DNA from: Anastrepha obliqua
Lineage: Eukaryota > Arthropoda > Insecta > Diptera > Tephritidae
Length of the DNA: 64,000 nt
Assembly (NCBI RefSeq): GCF_027943255.1
Contig: NC_072893.1
Coordinates: 42,802,001 to 42,866,000 of the forward strand
Direction: 5' to 3'
Part shown: piece after piece, positions 1 to 9,916 of the stretch
Layout: each line of letters begins with the position of its first letter
Position numbering within the stretch: position 1 is the first letter of the stretch
Translations under genes and position numbers: made by a program
The notes under the pieces: generated by a model
What the model saw: the letters and a program-made list of their open reading frames with translations, nothing else
What the model was told of the DNA's origin: nothing
Databases searched by the model: none

Positions 1-345
1 CGAAGGAGGAAGCTGGCGTTTATTGCATGATAATGCACCATCTCCTCGATCTACTTTTGTGACTGATTTTTTGACTAGAAATCGCATTTTAACCATCAAT
101 CACTCACCGTATTCGCCTGATATGACTCCCTGTGACTTCTACAATACCTATTCGGAAAATTGCACTTAGCCGTGAAAGGAAAGCACTTTGCGCCCGCAGA
201 GGCCATCCAAAAGTCTGGAACCGATATCCTGAAGGATATTCCGATCAATGACCTGAAACACTCTTTCGAAAAGCTTTTAGATACAGAGGGGACTATTTTG
301 AATAAATAAACTCGAAGTTATCAGAACAAAGCTCCTGTCGTTTCT
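1..345 (+). mobile_element. mariner (D34D) transposase, 3' fragment
   Basis: The window opens inside a mariner transposase. The frame reads LHDNAPSPRSTF and then HSPYSPDMTPCDF, which are the second and third catalytic aspartates; I count 34 residues between them, the D34D mariner signature. The frame is disturbed after the third D, but C-terminal words (DILKDIPINDL, SFEKLL) follow and coding ends near 309 with TAA. The same sequence, including the downstream stretch beginning CTCGAAGTTATCAGAAC, recurs at 26390-26755, so this is a second, more deleted copy of that element. The 5' part lies outside the window. No function is expected. Confidence 0.85.
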
Positions 346-1235
346 ATTTTAGCTCAGTCGTGTTTATTTTGAACTTCACCGTGTATATATTTTATATTTT
401 GTATATTTATATGCTGTTATTATGTAGTATTACTTATTATACTTTTTACTTATTATACAAAAATAATACACACTAAAAGATGAAAAATAATCAAAACTGC
501 TCAAAATGTTGTTCTGCTATCGCTTTGTCACCTCTATGTTATTCGCCTTTATTTTTTGATCAAATTCTTTATATTTTGCTAAATCGTTTTAGCAGATCTT
601 ACTGTATTCAGTGTGCAATATGTAAATATTTTTACATCGACAAATGTTTCTTATTTTGCAGAGATGTAAATATTTTCATGTTTATTCATTCGTATTTGCT
701 TGTAGGCTTTGCAACATTTATTAATGACCACTATTTTCAATTTATCATGCAATTCAGCTGAAATTGCTTTTTGACTAAACCATTTTAACAGCATACATAC
801 GCACATCGCGATATGAACATACAAAGTCACATTCCTTTTGATGCTCGCTCTCTTCTATGTGACACTGTCAGCGTCGGTACTACGTGCGTGTTTTCTCATG
901 GCTTATCGTGTTGCACTCCATCAAATACTTTCTCATAGGCCATAAATCAAAAAAGTACGCCTTTCCCACATCTTTAGTCATTTGTATCACAACCTGAATA
1001 CCCATCAATGCTTCACGCGTGCTCATAACTTCTGTGTACTCAAATTTCGTTCGTATCATGAAAGTTTCGCACTCTTTGTATAGCTCTTGCCATACTTTCA
1101 GAAAGATGTTTGTTGCATGGCTCATTAAGCTTATAAAGTCGTTACATTTTTTTGCACTGTTTTTCAGAGAAAAGGTTCGCAATCAGACTAAGGGATTCGG
1201 GTTATAGGCTCTGCCTCACTTATGGGCACTTAAAC
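346..1235. other. AT-rich spacer, no gene recognised
   Basis: Only short chance open frames are present. There is no recognisable protein motif, tRNA or strong repeat. Confidence 0.6.
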
Positions 1236-2330
1236 ATCCTTACAGACTTCGAGTTCATCCCCCTTTCAACAGATCAACCGGAACTTTCTCCACCCATATT
1301 CCATCAAGGGAAGAGTGGAAGGGGGCTATATTTGGGGATAGGGCCTGGTGAACTTGTTCACGGATGGATCGAAGTTGGAAGGAATGCTTGGCGGAGTAGA
1401 CTTTTGCGAGGAGCTCTCCATCAGACTCAAATTCCGGGTACCTGACCACTGCAGTTGGTTCCAGGCAGAGGTAGCCGCAATGAAGGTGGCAGCTGATTGG
1501 CTACTCACATGTTTACTAACAGTCAAGAAAGTAAATATTTACTACGACAGCTAAGCGGCAATTAGGGCGCTCGGGTCAGTGACGGTGCACTCGAAACTGG
1601 TCAGAGAATACCTGGCTTCACTTTCGACTGCGTTCGAATTCATTGACATAAGCCTCTTCTGGGTTCCTGGTCACAGCGATAGCGCGGGTAACTGTGAGAC
1701 GGATGAGTCTGCCAGGCAAGGAACATGTGAGGTGATTTCCCCGCGAAGGGAGAGAATTGGGATTCCCCTGACTACCTGTGGTCTGCTCCTGGAAAGATGG
1801 GCTTCTCGCAAACTCAGCGAGCGCTGGTCAAGTACACAAACTTGCAAGGTCTCGAAATCCGCGAAATCAAAAATGTTGATCAAGGGCGCTCGGGTCAACT
1901 TGGGTGAGCTTCTAAGCTTGACAAAATCTCAGCTTTCATACCTCGTGGGTTTTCTCACAGGACATTCTGCGCGAGGAGTGCACGGTGTGAGACTTGGAAT
2001 TGCCTCGAGTCCTTTTACGTCGGATGTATGGAGCTGCCCTGCTCTGGTGGGGTTAAGATCTAGGCATCTTGGCTCTTACTTCTTGCCTGCTGATATAGCT
2101 GGCGTTATATTAGATATCTGATGAGCTTCATCAGTGGCATACAGTGGTTGACGCAAGCGTAGCACAGTCATCGTTCTTAATCCACACACTCTAAACCCAC
2201 ACTCCTAACTATCCCATCGGCTCTCTCCTTCACTTTACCTACTTTGCAATGGTATCACAAAGGACGAGTCCCTTTACTTTAAACGCCGATCGTAACCAAC
2301 GTTCTGGAAATACGCCCGAATCGTAGATAT
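1236..2330 (+). mobile_element. I-superfamily LINE, RNase H and C-terminal end, 5'-truncated
   Basis: A decayed 3' end of a non-LTR retrotransposon whose ORF2 carries RNase H after the reverse transcriptase. RNase H words in order are NLFTDGSK near 1346, WFQAEVAAMK near 1459, a DS followed by AAIRAL near 1548-1572 (interrupted by a TAA), and WVPGHSDSAGN near 1660. The C-terminal segment follows (LSLTKSQLSYLVGFLTGH, then a degraded zinc knuckle reduced to WSCPALVGLRSR, near 2030). Coding ends at 2121. The 3' UTR has GGTATCACAAAGGACGAG near 2251, a word shared with other LINE ends in this window. RT is missing. The relic is at least one in-frame stop away from coding. Confidence 0.8.
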
Positions 2331-2755
2331 AATTAAACACTAACTCGAATACTGCTGCTCTATCCCCATTTATCAATTTCAAAATTTCATTCAGCCCTTC
2401 ACCATAACCTGCTGATTACCTTAAGCTCTCAATAAATAAATATTGGATTCAGGAATAAGTTCATGGCGTTTTTATATTTTCCTTTATTTTACAACGACTT
2501 GTTTGGTGTTTGGCAAAGAGTAAGTATTCATTCGATACAACCCTTTCTGCTCTATAAAACTATGTTAATTGTATTTTTGAGTTATTTAATTTTTTATTAG
2601 TTTTGAGGCTTAGAAATGGAATACCTAGGAGGCATAAATCAGAATTTTCGACCCTTGCCCTTTTTTGTTTTTCATCGAGGTCAAAAAGCTGCGTAGCAAA
2701 CCGGGACATTTGCGGTGTCTATTAAGAAGGTGTCATAGGTGAGTCTACAGCACGG
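2331..2755. other. AT-rich spacer
   Basis: Contains AATAAATAAATA near 2432, which could be the A-rich tail of the preceding LINE. Nothing else is supported. Confidence 0.5.
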
Positions 2756-2759
2756 AAAT

Positions 2760-3110
2760 AGTTTACAAAGTTCAAAAATGTTGACGTTGAAGTCGATGAC
2801 AGCGCAGCCCGCAGCAAAAGGCCTTCTGAATTCGATGAAGGATGTCTCTAATCACTTCTGAAGGAGAATGGTCGTCAAGCCGCTCGTGAACTGGCGAAAA
2901 AAATTAACGGTGATCATAAAACGGTTCTCAGTCCTCTTCTTTCAATGGGGTTTACCGAAAAATTGGGAGTCTGGTTGCCTGGTGGCCTCACGAGCTCAAC
3001 AAAAACAAAGAAAGTCGCTTTCGAATTGCGTCTCAGCATCTCGCCCGCCTTCGAGCAATATCGAGGTAATAAACAACCGCTCACAAGAAAATGGCTAGAG
3101 CGTTGAGGGA
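2760..3110 (+). pseudogene. mariner transposase N-terminal (HTH) fragment
   Basis: Reading through a TAA near 2848 gives a mariner DNA-binding region: DDSAARSKRPSEFDEG, then LKENGRQAARELAKKI, NGDHKTVL and MGFTEKLGVWLPG. These match the paired helix-turn-helix and the GRP linker that precede the catalytic domain in mariner transposases. The frame shifts after LTSSTKTKK and no DDD domain follows, so this is an N-terminal scrap. Terminal inverted repeats were not found. Confidence 0.75.
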
Positions 3111-4475
3111 AATATCACCATTAGCCGCAGCAAAGTTCTGGGTTTTTCTGAGTTTTTGTTTAAATGCTGCTGCACTTTAATAGTATCACAGCAAAGCAAT
3201 AGCACAGTTTTGTTTCGGTTTTTTTGGGTATTGGAATTTCCCATGACAACTTCAATTTCCGCAGGCAAAGTATAGGTCAAGCAGATGAAAACAAACAATT
3301 TCAATGGGCAATATTTTGAACATTTAATGCCCTCAGGAATGAAATACAGTCATACAAATACGTAATTTTCAAGTTACGCTCGAACATCCAATAGGAACTG
3401 CTAGTTTAATGTAATCCGAACTAAGGCGGCGTCTACATGAAAATAGAGGAACAGCAGCGTAGTAAAATTAGGTTCGCTTCCTTGTGGAATAGTTGCCAGG
3501 GATGCCAATATATGAGACACAGACTTTACTGCTGTTGTCAATATAATTATTAGGTTGCTATGCCCGCTGACTTCGTTTTGCTTCAATAAATATTCAGCAC
3601 ACGGGAAAAGCAAACTTTAGCACATACGCGTGGCATTTACATAATCAACATTTTCCCCGGAATTCTGCTAGTCAAGAGGAAATGTTGATAGTTACGTAAA
3701 TGAGCAACAGTAAAACAATAGCGTCAGCAGCTATAACAACAAACAGTGAAAAATAACAAAAATCAAAAACAATGAGCTTGCAAATAAGATAACAAAAATG
3801 CGCGTATACATATACAGGGTGCCTTTCATGTTTCAGATCGTCACAACGGATTTTGCCAGAACAAAAGTATAAACTTTGGTGTCTACAATGGGAAAGTGTT
3901 CGCAAAAAGCAAAAAAAAAAAAAATGCACCTGTTGGATAAAACAGTTTTTCAATTTGGAGTTAAGTATTCAAAATATAAAAAAATGTTAACTTACCAATG
4001 CACGTATGGCTATGCTGCAGTATGAGCGGTAGTGAATGCCTTTTCGTAAATATAATTTAGCTTGTGTTGCGAGTCAATCGCCACCGTAGCATTACATGTG
4101 GATAGTAAAATACAAGCTAGGGGTCTATCGTCCGCGCGGCATTACAACTCGTCTGTCAGACTAAGAAAAACTAAAAAAAGCATTCGTTTTGGGTTGCGCG
4201 TTTCTTTTGGCACATTTTTCGGTAATTTTTTGAATATTTGTGGAATAGTTATGGAAACGCGAATATCATTTTACCCTATAATTGCAACAGTATTTTACGT
4301 ACGTTAGTTTTACATCAGTTCTAGTCATCGAATCGACGGACATTCGTATTGAGAGATTAAAAATTCAATGATGAGATGAAGGTGTAAGACTAATAGAAAT
4401 AAATATTTACAAAGATTTTCTATACACAAAGTCTAAGTCTAAACTAGGCTTAAGAGAAAATAAATAATTTTTGTA
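3111..4475. other. spacer, no gene recognised
   Basis: Holds an A-run around 3907-3921 and otherwise unremarkable AT-rich DNA. The open frames look like chance. Confidence 0.5.
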
Positions 4476-4587
4476 ATGGGTGATCAGATTGTAAGTACTT
4501 TTTCCAATAGGGGGTTTTTGACAGATCACACGTAACTATTGGCAAGCTAAATACATAATTTTTTTCAGTATTCATTGGCATTTCATC

Positions 4588-6058
4588 ATGAAAAGACTTG
4601 CGCCTCAAGAATATTTACAAATCGCAAAAGCGTATTACGAAAATCGACACTTTGTGAAAAGTGTGCATCGCGAGCTTAGGTCAACTTATGGTGTACATAA
4701 CCGTTCAGCGATGAGGCTAATTTTTGGCCTAATGGTTACGCTTACAAGCAAAATTGCCATATTTGGGCTGAAGAGCAACCCGAAGCCGTTAAGGGGGAGG
4801 TAGGGTTTAGCGCTAAAAAAAAAACACTTTTTTTGTGAATTTTTTACCGAAATATGGCTTAAGATACTTTAATAAAATCAGTTACATGTTATTGTACATC
4901 TTTTCAATAAGTTTTTAAAATATATTAATAATAAAATATTGACAAATAAGTTTTTTTGGAGTTTTTTTGGAGATAAGTTTTTCGAGAGGTGCTCTGCGGT
5001 GCCAATCGGCATTCGTCGTAGAATCATCTGAAACTAAACAAGTCGAATTTTTCAGTTAAAGTATGACGTAATGCTCCCCCCTACATTAATAAATTTTTTT
5101 TTTTCATTTTTGTAGTTTTGGTGGCAAAAAAACGTAAAACGAGCATTTTTGGCGAAAAATTTCGCCATATTTGTAAGTGAAAAACAACCTTAAAAAACAA
5201 AAAATAAAAAAAAACAGTGTAGGGGGGAGGTATTTTTGATTTAGAAAACGTGTGCCAAATTTGAAAATAATCGGTTGAATAGTTTCGGAGTTGTGATTGG
5301 CACCGACTTTTAAGAAGTCGTTTCGGGAAAAACGCGTTTGAAAAAATGACTCTGAGAAATTATTGATGCTCCGCATTCGAGGTAGAGTGCCTACAAAGGC
5401 TATAACTTTGAGAGTTCTGCTCCGATCCACTTAAAATTTTGACACAACATTCTTGAAATGATTTACTATAAGATGAGTGAAGAAAAAAAATTTCGATTTT
5501 GTGACCCTACCCCCCTCTTAAAGAACAGCCATTGCATGCATCGAAAACAACCATTTGGTGTGGTCTATAGGCCGAAGGAATCATTGGCCCATATTTCTTA
5601 AAAACGAGGCGGGTGCGAATGTAATAGTGAATGGTGAACGCTATCGTGTCATCATAAACTTTTTGATTAAGATGCCTGAAATCGAAGCTCGTGATCTCCA
5701 AAGCTTGTGAATCCAACTTTCGCTATTTTCCATACAGCCTGTGAAATAATGGACTTACTGCGTCGCCGTTTCAGTGACAATTTATCTTTCGTCTGGGATG
5801 AGTGAATTGGCCAATTGACCACCAAGATCGTGTGACATCACACTTTTGAACTTTTATTTGTGGAGATATGTGAAGTCCAAATGCTTTTTGGATAAACCAG
5901 CTTCAATTGGAGCATTGGAAGCAATCATTGCTAAAGTTGTTCACGAGATACCGACCGAAGTCCTTCAGCGAGTCATGCACTTAAAGTTGGTGTTTAAGGA
6001 TGGCCGAATTACGGCGCAGTTGCGGCCAACATTTGAAAGGGATTATTTAAAAAAATAA
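4588..6058 (+). pseudogene. DD41D transposase pseudogene (two blocks)
   Basis: Block one is 4588-4792 and block two is 5518-6058. If the central insertion and one TTAA copy are ignored, codons GAA GCC GTT AAA GAA CAG run on without a shift, giving EAV-KEQPLH, the order seen in related copies in this window. Later damage includes several stops (near 5567, 5705 and 5800) and loss of two of the three catalytic acids. A cut-and-paste transposase in the nucleus would be the ancestral role; this copy is dead. Confidence 0.75.
4793..5517. mobile_element. 725 bp TTAA-flanked element, unclassified, non-coding
   Basis: Bounded by TTAA at 4789-4792 and TTAA at 5518-5521. The ends are imperfect inverted repeats: left GGGGGAGGTAGGGT, right (reverse complement) GAGGGGGGTAGGGT. 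It sits inside a transposase gene and its removal with one TTAA restores the frame, so the boundaries are exact. The interior encodes nothing convincing; one minus-strand frame of about 100 codons looks incidental. Internal arms CGGTGCCAATC (4997-5007) and GATTGGCACCG (5295-5305) are complementary. Sequence around 5280-5460 is related to 17590-17930 and, inverted, to 34810-35260. TTAA targets are typical of piggyBac and Kolobok-type transposases; which one mobilised this is unknown. Confidence 0.85.
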
Positions 6059-6075
6059 ATATCATGAATGGTTCT

Positions 6076-7685
6076 ATACAAGGGAGAGATAGTAGTAGAA
6101 AGGAGACGATTGTCTCCTTGTACATATTTTGCCATCTACTAAGAATGTAGCGGTGGCGACAGCCTATTTCCTAGGACATGCAAATGTTTATGAGTATCGT
6201 AGGCATAGTTTATTGGGCTGGGACTACAAGTGCATAGCAAAAGGTTGATAATTTCGGAATCGGTCCCAGGTATTTGCAGTTAGTTATGAATATGAGCTGA
6301 ATAGGACTTAAATAGATATTTTCGAAATATTTCCATTCCGTCAGATGGCGCATCTAACGATTTCAGACAAACGTTTAAATATTTGCATACAACATTTCAC
6401 CAAGATTTGAAAACCTTGGATCTAATCAAACAACAAAACATAAATTATAAAATGATTTTTAATTTAAAAATTACTAAAACAATTGCCGATTCGTAACATA
6501 AAATGCACCCTATACATGCATACATAAATAAAAATACCAAATAAAAATAGATACAGGCAGTTAGTGGCTATGGGATAAGTGTGCGGAGGTCGGTAACTAA
6601 CTAACTGATGGAGACGACAGAATGTCAAGCTCGCTGCTTGACTGGAACGTAGCAAAACAAAAGCGTTGCCATAATAAAATAAAATAGCGCATATTACCGT
6701 GCCTTGATGATGCTCCTTTCATCGGCAGCGCGAAAGATTCACAATATGTATGTGTGTGTGCATAAACGGGCTTTCTCTTGCTACTTCCAGTGGCGCCGTA
6801 CCTACATCCATTGGCATATTCAATGGAGCTAGTCCTGTTCAAGGAAGACGCCAAAGCATTGACGTAGAGAGCTCGCCTGCTTTATTTTATCTCTTTCTTT
6901 TGCCTATTTTAATGGCTTGCCTCGCTACTTCGTCGCCTCGTTGTTGGCTACATTAAGAATGCAGGCAGCTACAACAACTATAGCAGCAAAATCAGCCGCA
7001 TAGTTACAGCGCATTTGCGGAAAGGAAAACAATGCAAACGACATTAAGGAAATGGAAAGTAGCGCAGAGTAGTGGAGTAGAATTATAGTGAACAAGAGGA
7101 AGGGGTGTGAGGGAAATTGTAAGCTGAGCAGAAGCAGAGCTGAGTGAATGCTTCGAATTGTGAGGGAAATTGTTAGTGGCTGTTTGCATAGGGGCAGCAG
7201 GGTAAAGCTTATAAAGCTATGCGAGTAGAGTGGCAAGATGTTAAAATGCTACTAAAATCATAATAGTTGGAAACGATGAAAAAGCCAATTGCGACACAAG
7301 TGAGCGAGGCGGTAAAATGAAAGTAATAGGCGTTTTTAAGAAAGCGTATGGAAGACACTTTAAAGTAGAGAGTTTTGGCTTTTATTTTATATATAATATA
7401 AATTTTAGTAAGTCTAAATTTTTATAATTAATAACTAATAATTAATAATAAATAAATAATAATATGTCATTTATGTCAGCTAAAAACAATTTCTGAAATC
7501 TAATAAATTTTTAGCCAAATAAAGTATCGAGCGAAATGAAAAGCGCCTTGAAAAATCGCATTTCTTTTTTTAAATAATTATATTAATATTGCAGGAAACT
7601 TATACTTTATCATCTTCTCCATACTTAATTCCTTCCCACCAATTCGCATTTCCTCGAAAGTAAATATTCAACAATAGAGTAAAAA
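6076..7685. other. spacer, no gene recognised
   Basis: Contains a short TG run near 6748-6758 and an AT-rich patch near 7380-7470 with TATATA and TTAATAA words. Several 60-100 codon open frames exist on both strands but none has recognisable motifs. Confidence 0.5.
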
Positions 7686-7689
7686 ATAA

Positions 7690-7930
7690 AATATTGAAAG
7701 AATTTGATAAAAGGAATGCCTGTGTTGCAGTGTATCTTGATGTAGCTCAAGCTCTTGACAGCGTCTTGCACAAGGGACTATTATTTAAACTTAAATAGTA
7801 ACATCCACTGGATTACTATCTGATAATGAAAAGTTTTACAACAAACAGGTACTGTTATGTAAAATATGGAAACAAATACTGTAATATTCAACTTATGGAA
7901 GGCAGGGTGCCTCAAAGCAGTGTAAGAGGG
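7690..7930 (+). pseudogene. Jockey-type LINE reverse transcriptase scrap
   Basis: Short RT remnant. The frame from about 7693 reads FDKRNACVAVYLDVAQALD, the motif carrying the first catalytic aspartate (usually FLDVSQAFD), then HKGLLFKLK. After a shift it reads RYCYVKYGNKYC and GRVPQSSV, equivalent to the GVPQGSVLGP motif. It is cut off before the ADD box. Confidence 0.7.
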
Positions 7931-8159
7931 CTTGGCAACTCATAAAACCTTAGAGGCACCAACAAATAAATTACAGCAGATTTTGGACCAAATTTTAAAT
8001 CAATAGAGGCAAAAAAATTCATGTAAAGGGTTCGGCACTCGAAGTGTAACCAACTTCAGACAGCTCGCGCAGCTAATGCCCGAGTTGTCTAAATGACAGT
8101 CCAGAGTGCCCGTTAGGCGCGGAAGCATCTTGCCGAGAGTAAACGTGTAAAAGAAAATC

Positions 8160-9325
8160 AGTAATGGATTTCAAACGTAAAAAAGTGATCGCATTATATT
8201 TGGCGATTGCGATATTCAGCGATTGTTCGTGAGCTTGAGCACCTTAAAATAAATAAAGTTTTTGTTTATCGCACCATTACTCGTTACAATGATACTGGTA
8301 CTATCGCGAAACGTCATGGAGGTTGTCATCAAAAGACTGCAACGTCACGGGAATGGTTCAAAAAGTGAAGAAGCGACTTGAGCGAAATCCCCGACGAAGT
8401 GCCAATCAAATGGCGAAAGAACTGAAAATATCTGACCGTAGCAATCACCGCATACTGAAAAATGATCTCAAAGTCAAGCCTTATAAGAACCAAAAGGCCC
8501 ATAATCTCACACCAAACCAGCAACAAGTCAGACTTGAGAGGGCGAAAGAGTAGCTTAGCTTGGCGGAAAGTTTTCAATTTCCGAATATTATGTTTTCTGC
8601 AGAGAACAGAACAATTCGTAATTTCCCAAAACGAGGGGGTTTATTTGACCGACCGTTCATACAAGAATTTGAGTCATCGATTGGCCACCAGAAGGCAGCA
8701 CCCGCCACAGGTAATGGTTTGGATCGCTATAACCGCAGATGGGCGTTTCGTTTTCATCGAGCCTGGCGTCAAGGTAAATGCAAAATATTATCGGCAAAGT
8801 ATTCAGATACAATAAATTTATTTAAATGGATTTAAATTTGAAATTTTTTTTGAAAGTGGATTTGATAGTAAAATTTTAAAGATTAAAAATTTGATTTTAG
8901 CTCTAAAATATGTACATATCGCCCGTCGCTCTTACTATTAAGATAAGATAAGTCGTAACATAATTAGTAGATTTACCGGAAGGTGCTTTGAAGCCGTGAG
9001 TAGACATAAAGTTTGGTGGCAGACCATGGTCGTTTCAACAGGACTCGGTACCGTCTCATAAAGCTCGAGTGCACCAAGAATGGCTTAAAAACAACGTTCC
9101 GAACTTCATAACGTCCACACAATGGCTCTCAAATTCACCAGACGCGAATCCGATGGATTATACTCTTTGGGTCATTTCATCAGTCTCGTGGCGCTGGAAG
9201 AAGCCATTGTCCGCGAGTGGGCCAAAATACCTGCAAGTTACATTCGGGTAGCTTGCGATTCATTTCTGGACCGTCTCAGGGCCATAGTCAAGGCAAAAGG
9301 TGGTCATATCGAGCAAAAGTAAATT
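8160..9325 (+). mobile_element. maT-type (DD37D) Tc1/mariner element, broken
   Basis: Transposase from ATG 8164 (MDFKRKKVIALYLA, then a frameshift) to TAA 9320-9322. Recognisable blocks: KRLERNPRRSANQMAKEL near 8370 (helix-turn-helix), LTPNQQQVRLERAKE near 8505, a degraded first acidic motif MFSAEN near 8590 where the aspartate is alanine, VMVWIAITADGR near 8715, SFQQDSVPSHKARVHQEW near 9030 and NSPDANPMDYTLW near 9135. I count 37 residues between the last two aspartates, the DD37D spacing of maT elements. A foreign block at 8812-8985 interrupts the frame between YYRQSIQI and EGALKP. There are further frameshifts after TLW. Inverted terminal repeats could not be fixed. Confidence 0.8.
8812..8985 (+). 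pseudogene. NUMT: 3' part of mitochondrial 12S rRNA
   Basis: The core ACATATCGCCCGTCGCTC followed by GATAAGATAAGTCGTAACA and a degraded TTTACCGGAAGGTG is the highly conserved 3' end of insect small-subunit mitochondrial rRNA. Upstream, GATTTTAGCTCTAAAATATG and AAGTGGATTTGATAG also fit that gene. It interrupts the maT transposase frame, so it was inserted into nuclear DNA after the transposon arrived. The right edge shares GGAAGGTG between the rRNA end and the transposase codons (GAA GGT G), compatible with microhomology joining. It is not a functional rRNA gene. Confidence 0.85.
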
Positions 9326-9589
9326 GATTCTTAATTTTTCATTATTTTCGCACATTTTTCACTTTCAATTGATTGAAAGAAATTTTCCAAACTAAATTTA
9401 TGCCGTTTTTAGTTGGACAGCCGGACGATGCATATTTCAAATTAGGCCAATAGAGTTAGGTTTTTTTCATTTTAATATTTTATTCAAATCACTTTGGAAA
9501 AATCTTTTTCTTATAATGATTATTAAAATTTCTAGACTCTGATATTTTGAAATTTTATTCATTTTTATTTATAGTACTTTTTGGGATTT

Positions 9590-9916
9590 ATTATATATAT
9601 ATAATATATATAATTGGCGCGTACACCCTTTTTGGGTGTTTGGCCGAGCTCCTCCTCCTATTTGTGGTGTGCGTCTTGATGTTGTTCTACAAATAGAGGG
9701 ACCTACAGTTTTAAGCCGACTCCGAACGGCAAATATTCTTATGAGGAGCTTTTTCATGGCAGAAATACACTCGGAGGTTTGCCATTACCTGCCGAGGGGG
9801 CCGCTATTAGAAAAATAGTTTTCTTAATTTTGGTGTTTCATCGAGATTCGAACCGACGTTCTATCTGTGAATTGCGAATGGTAGTCACGCACCAACCCAT
9901 TCGGCTACGGCGGCCA
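9590..9916 (-). mobile_element. tRNA-derived SINE, copy 1 with complete head
   Basis: On the minus strand the unit starts near 9916 with GGCCGCCGTAGCCGAATGGG, a tRNA-like 5' end. It has an A box TAGCCGAATGG (9897-9907) and a B box GGTTCGAATCT (9844-9854) about 43 nt apart, typical of RNA polymerase III internal promoters. A non-coding body follows (GGAGGTTTGCCATT... in plus orientation near 9773) and it ends in a TA-rich tail at about 9590-9613. A second copy in the opposite orientation lies at 52590-52890. It would depend on a LINE for reverse transcription; which LINE is unknown. Confidence 0.8.
9844..9907 (-). promoter_or_regulatory. internal Pol III promoter (A and B boxes) of the SINE
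   Basis: A box at 9897-9907 (TAGCCGAATGG) and B box at 9844-9854 (GGTTCGAATCT). Both match the tRNA consensus closely. Confidence 0.75.

Larger units (their letters stand above)
4476..6075 (+). mobile_element. DD41D (rosa-like) mariner, internally deleted and split by a TTAA element
   Basis: A mariner of the DD41D group, 3' end truncated. The left end reads GGGTGATCAGATTG near 4478. The transposase starts at ATG 4588 (MKRLAPQEYLQIAKAYYEN), then jumps near 4706 into the first catalytic motif (FSDEANFWPNGY), so roughly 100 residues of the DNA-binding region are lost. The frame runs to AEEQPEAV at 4790, is interrupted by an insertion at 4793-5517, and resumes at 5518 as KEQPLHASKTTIWCG. The second aspartate is lost near 5715 and the third is asparagine (TLLNFYLW near 5840). 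Coding ends at 6058. No complementary right terminus was found. Confidence 0.8.

Noticed and set aside
5104..5430. 108-codon minus-strand frame inside the TTAA element
   Set aside because: The corresponding frames in the related repeats at 17280 and 34810 are full of stops, so conservation is at DNA level, not protein level.
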